Shown one piece after another: positions 6,822 to 8,909 of a DNA stretch of 8,909 bases. Source of the DNA: Dehalococcoidia bacterium (GTDB lineage: Bacteria; Chloroflexota; Dehalococcoidia; GIF9; AB-539-J10); assembly GCA_023229725.1 (NCBI GenBank), contig JALNYR010000108.1, positions 1 through 8,909 on the forward strand, written 5' to 3'. Both the position numbers and the translations under genes were made by a program. Position 1 is the stretch's first letter. Each line of letters begins with the position of its first letter. The notes under the pieces were generated by a model. The model was not told where the DNA came from. It worked only from the letters and a program-made list of their open reading frames with translations, and made no database searches.

Positions 6822-6913
6822 TCCCGGGCGGCGCAAGCGTGGTGGCAGTAATCCCGCGCGTACCCGCGATAGCTGCAGATGCCGGCGGTGTAATGGCGTA
6901 ATCCCGCCCGGGA
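6822..6913. repeat. Long-range inverted repeat, 10-bp arms around 72 nt
   Basis: TCCCGGGCGG (6822-6831) is the exact complement of CCGCCCGGGA (6904-6913). The 72-nt interior can form smaller stems, for example GCAG (6845-6848) with CTGC enclosing CGCG-TACC-CGCG, and a GCC/GGC pair near the 3' side. As RNA on either strand this would be a closed multi-stem domain of about 92 nt. It is not a riboswitch class I recognise. Confidence 0.4.
6843..6910 (+). repeat. Pair of near-identical short direct repeats, 50 bp apart
   Basis: GTAATCCCGC occurs at 6848-6857 and exactly again at 6898-6907. Both copies are preceded by TGGC (with one extra A in the first) and followed by a near-identical CG-rich tail. 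A pair of sites with a fixed 50-bp spacing in a divergent promoter region resembles paired binding sites for a regulator. The second copy overlaps the 3' arm of the 6822-6913 inverted repeat. Confidence 0.35.
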
Positions 6914-6974
6914 GGTTGCGCTTCGCGAGTCAGGCGCTTGTATGACGGTCGGGGACGGGCTGACCGTGCTGGTC

Positions 6975-7011
6975 GTGTCTTCGAGACGCCGTGAGCCGCG
7001 AGCGCGGCGTC
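6975..7011 (+). other. Overlapping hairpins in the leader of the GlcD-like gene
   Basis: Three GC-rich stems share bases. GTGTCT/AGACGC (6975-6989) closes a TCG loop. GACGCCG (6985-6991) pairs with CGGCGTC (7005-7011). GCCGCG (6995-7000) and CGCGGC (7003-7008) form a perfect inverted repeat around AG. The first two exclude each other, as do the second and third. They lie 50-85 bases before ATG 7060. No T-run follows, so a classical attenuator is not shown; operator or RNA-switch roles are possible, as is chance. Confidence 0.3.
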
Positions 7012-7049
7012 GGCGTGTGTACAGTGGCAATGCTGCTCGACGGCGAATT

Positions 7050-7055
7050 GGAGGG
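7050..7055 (+). promoter_or_regulatory. Ribosome binding site of the GlcD-like gene
   Basis: GGAGGG lies four bases before ATG 7060. It decides this start over the upstream in-frame GTG 6991 and ATG 7030, neither of which has a comparable Shine-Dalgarno. Confidence 0.7.
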
Positions 7056-7059
7056 ACTG

Positions 7060-8436
7060 ATGAATGCTGCGCTGCTGGAGGACCTCAGGCGTATCGTTGG
7101 TCCGGATTGGGTAGTCACCGACTGGCAGGCGATGGAGAGCTACATGCTGGACGTGACGGCGCTCCCCATACGGCCGGTGCCGTCCCATGACGTCGTGCTC
7201 GTGAAGCCCGCGAACCCGGAGGAGATTTCCCGCATCCTCAAGCTTGCGAACGAACGTCGCGTTCCCGTCGTTGCCAGAGGCGGAGGCACCGGGGTTGTCG
7301 GTGCGGCCATACCTACCCTGGGCGGGATCGTCATGGCGCTGGAGCGACTCGACCGTATCATCGAGGTTGATACGGAGAACCTCATGGTTGTGGCTGAGGC
7401 CGGGGCAACGCTCGAGAAGCTGCTGAAGGCCGTCGAGGCGGCGAATCTCCTCTTCCCACCTCACCCGGGGGATGAAGGAGCACAGGTAGGCGGAATCGTC
7501 GCTTGTAACGCTGGCGGCACGCGTGCCGTGAAGTACGGTGTCGTGCGCCAGTACGTCAAGGGCCTCGAGGTTGTGCTGCCGACCGGTGAAATCGTCACCT
7601 GGGGCGGCAAGCTGCTCAAGAACAACACGGGTCTTGACCTCCTGCAGTTGATGATTGACTCGGAGGGAGTGCTTGGCGTCATCACCAAGGTCACCTTCAG
7701 ACTCTACCCTCGTTTCGCCGGGACTGCCACGCTCATCGTCTCGTTCGATGACCGCCATGCGGCCATCAGAGCCGTGCCGGTCATCCTGCAGACGGGTGTG
7801 ATTCCACTCGCCCTCGAGTACGTCGACCGCGACGTTATCCAGATTTCAGCGGACCACCTCGGGATGAAGTGGCCGGCCAAGAAAGGGACCGCCCACCTGT
7901 TGGTCATCATTACCGGTAGCAATGACGAGGACGTGTACGAGCAGGCAGGCATCGTGGTGAAGGCGTGCGAGAAGCTCGGCGTCGTCGACACGGTCGTGGC
8001 GGAAACGAAGGAAGAGCAGGCCGACATCCTGAAGATGCGCAGCGAACTGTACTCCGTGCTCAAGCCGCAGGTAGCCGACGTCCTCGACATGGCGATTCCT
8101 CCTGCTCGCATTGCGGACTTCCTCGATGCCGTTGATGAGATTGGCAAGAAGTTCGGGACACGGATCATCACGTACGGGCACGCGGGTGACGGCAACCTTC
8201 ACCCCCACCTGCTTCTCGAGTTGCACAAGCGCGGTCTGCTCAAAGCGGTGAAAGACGAGCTCTACCACGAGGCAACGAAGATGGGGGGCGTCATCACCGC
8301 GGAACACGGCGTGGGCAAGGTCCGGCTGAAGGAAGTATCAATGTGCGTGGATGAGAAGCAGATTGAGCTCATGCGGGGATTGAAGAAGCTGTTCGATCCC
8401 AACGGAATCCTTAACCCCGGCACGGCGATACCGTGA
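7060..8436 (+). CDS. FAD-linked 2-hydroxyacid oxidase/dehydrogenase, GlcD-like
   Basis: The 458-aa flavoprotein belongs to the FAD-binding PCMH/FAD-oxidase C family (glycolate oxidase subunit GlcD, D-lactate dehydrogenase). It should oxidise a 2-hydroxyacid to the 2-oxoacid and pass electrons to a quinone, cytochrome or electron-transfer flavoprotein. The FAD domain has VVARGGGTGVVGAAIP (70-85), GGIVACNAGGTRAVKYG (144-160) and LLKNNTGLDLLQLMIDSEG (185-203). The C-terminal substrate domain has YGHAGDGNLHPHLL (372-385), AEHGVGKVR (414-422) and FDPNGILNPG (445-454), which supply the expected His and Glu residues. There is no signal peptide, membrane segment or Cys-rich Fe-S domain, so it is the GlcD part alone and GlcE/GlcF partners are not visible. 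The start is set by the GGAGGG four bases before ATG 7060. It is followed 44 bp later by a UxaA-type gene, probably in one operon. Substrate is not determined. Confidence 0.88.
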   Translation: MNAALLEDLRRIVGPDWVVTDWQAMESYMLDVTALPIRPVPSHDVVLVKPANPEEISRILKLANERRVPVVARGGGTGVVGAAIPTLGGIVMALERLDRIIEVDTENLMVVAEAGATLEKLLKAVEAANLLFPPHPGDEGAQVGGIVACNAGGTRAVKYGVVRQYVKGLEVVLPTGEIVTWGGKLLKNNTGLDLLQLMIDSEGVLGVITKVTFRLYPRFAGTATLIVSFDDRHAAIRAVPVILQTGVIPLALEYVDRDVIQISADHLGMKWPAKKGTAHLLVIITGSNDEDVYEQAGIVVKACEKLGVVDTVVAETKEEQADILKMRSELYSVLKPQVADVLDMAIPPARIADFLDAVDEIGKKFGTRIITYGHAGDGNLHPHLLLELHKRGLLKAVKDELYHEATKMGGVITAEHGVGKVRLKEVSMCVDEKQIELMRGLKKLFDPNGILNPGTAIP

Positions 8437-8470
8437 CGGGGAGGGGCGTCTACCGGAACGAATACGTTAG

Positions 8471-8478
8471 AGGAGAGG
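8471..8478 (+). promoter_or_regulatory. Ribosome binding site of the UxaA-family gene
   Basis: AGGAGAGG ends two bases before ATG 8481, with the AGGAG core five bases upstream. It supports this start. Confidence 0.7.
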
Positions 8479-8480
8479 AT

Positions 8481-8909
8481 ATGACCGGGTGTTTGAGTGG
8501 CTATGCCAGGGCGTGTGGGCCCGCTGGTGCGAGGGACTATGTGGCGGTCGTGCCGACCGTGGGGTGCGTGAACGAAGTTGCCCGCCGCATCGCGGCTGCG
8601 GTCGAATCGGCCCGTCCGATGCTGCACCATCAGGGCTGCTGCCAGTTGCCGACTGATGTGAAGATAGTGACCGATGTGCTGACCGGCATCTGCCGCAACC
8701 CGAACGTGGCTGCGGTTGTCCTCGTCAGCCTGGGGTGCGAGTCTGTCACGGCCGAGACCATCGTCGAAGCCGTCAGGGCTGAGAAGCCCATCGAGCTAAT
8801 CCGCGTGCAAGCGCTGGGGGGCATCACCGTTGCCGTGCAGCGCGGCACGGAGGCAGCCCGGCGCTTCGCCGCGGACCTGCGGCCGGCACGCGCGGACGTG
8901 CCGCTTCGG
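8481..8909 (+). CDS. UxaA/GarD/SuyB-family hydro-lyase or sulfo-lyase large subunit, 3'-partial
   Basis: The first 143 residues of a protein that runs off the window. The N-terminus LSGYARACGPAGARDYVAVVPTVGC matches the large-subunit start of altronate/galactarate dehydratases (family pattern GYxRxDGRxGxRN, then a conserved Cys; quoted here in parts: GYARACGPAGARDY at 7-20, TVGC at 26-29). HHQGCCQLP (49-57) corresponds to the family HGxGC block and NPNVAAVVLVSLGCE (73-87) to the NPN...GLGCE block. Full members are about 380-400 aa. Family enzymes dehydrate sugar acids (altronate, galactarate) or remove sulfite from sulfolactate (SuyB), usually with a small SAF-domain subunit. No small subunit lies upstream, so it may follow outside the window or be encoded elsewhere. 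The D-G-R of the usual GYxRxDGR motif reads C-G-P here. It probably shares a transcript with the GlcD-like gene 44 bp upstream. Confidence 0.8.
   Translation, partial: MTGCLSGYARACGPAGARDYVAVVPTVGCVNEVARRIAAAVESARPMLHHQGCCQLPTDVKIVTDVLTGICRNPNVAAVVLVSLGCESVTAETIVEAVRAEKPIELIRVQALGGITVAVQRGTEAARRFAADLRPARADVPLR

Larger units (their letters stand above)
6637..7059. other. Divergent intergenic region with several inverted repeats
   Basis: This 423-bp stretch separates guaA (minus) from the GlcD-like gene (plus). No tRNA, known riboswitch core or convincing small gene was recognised on either strand. It does hold a possible guaA promoter (6663-6692), a long-range 10-bp inverted repeat (6822-6913) with an alternative pairing arm at 6792-6798, a near-exact repeat pair (6843-6860 and 6894-6910), and three overlapping hairpins close to the plus-strand gene (6944-7011). 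No clear plus-strand -35/-10 pair was found. The best weak candidate is TTGCGC at 6916 with TATGAC at 6941, but its 19-bp spacing is poor. Confidence 0.6.

Noticed and set aside
6727..7030. Possible small genes in the divergent intergenic region (72 codons plus, 94 codons minus)
   Set aside because: Both are Arg/Pro/Gly-rich low-information products without a Shine-Dalgarno or recognisable motif. The region is better explained by inverted repeats and regulatory DNA.
6637..7059. Purine, TPP, glycine, cobalamin, fluoride or c-di-GMP riboswitch, or a tRNA
   Set aside because: I looked for their conserved cores and for a tRNA T-loop on both strands and found none. Short pieces resembling cobalamin elements (GGTGGCAG, CCCGC) do not come in the required order.
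6991..7059. Upstream in-frame starts (GTG 6991, ATG 7030) for the GlcD-like gene
   Set aside because: The added residues have no family similarity, the GTG lies inside a hairpin, and the strong GGAGGG directly precedes ATG 7060.
6799..7758. Minus-strand open frame (319 codons) covering the intergenic region and the start of the GlcD-like gene
   Set aside because: Antisense to clear FAD-domain motifs, with no family resemblance.

Overview
The window looks like part of a GC-rich bacterial chromosome. It has dense gene packing, almost all coding, and mixed ATG/GTG starts. I see no mobile elements, CRISPR arrays, tRNA or rRNA genes. Phylum cannot be fixed from this stretch alone. The mix of a LacD-type aldolase, a GlcD-type FAD oxidase, a UxaA-type lyase and a compact purine cluster would fit a Chloroflexota (Dehalococcoidia/SAR202-like) genome, but that is a low-confidence inference.

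Layout: (1) Positions 2-865, plus strand: the 3' part of a class I TIM-barrel aldolase of the LacD/YihT family, whose 5' end lies outside the window. (2) Positions 873-6636, minus strand: a five-gene purine cluster transcribed in the order guaA, purD, purE, purB, purC. purD/purE abut with no gap, purE/purB are 7 bp apart, purB/purC 28 bp apart, and guaA/purD are separated by 101 bp. (3) Positions 6637-7059: a 423-bp divergent intergenic region with a possible guaA promoter, several inverted repeats and a near-exact repeat pair. (4) Positions 7060-8909, plus strand: a GlcD-like FAD-linked 2-hydroxyacid oxidase/dehydrogenase followed 44 bp later by the start of a UxaA/GarD/SuyB-family large subunit that runs off the end.

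The minus-strand genes form a partial de novo purine pathway. PurD makes GAR, PurE carboxylates AIR (or isomerises N5-CAIR to CAIR), PurC makes SAICAR, PurB releases fumarate to give AICAR (and also finishes AMP), and GuaA makes GMP from XMP. PurF, PurN/T, PurL/Q/S, PurM, PurK, PurH and GuaB are not here and must be encoded elsewhere. The plus-strand genes at the right look like the start of a hydroxy-acid or sugar-acid (possibly sulfonated) catabolic operon.

Most of the window is ordinary housekeeping. The parts that deserve a second look are the structured 423-bp divergent intergenic region, the overlapping hairpins that contain both convergent stop codons at 863-885, PurE without a neighbouring PurK, and the GlcD-like/UxaA-like pair whose substrate is open.
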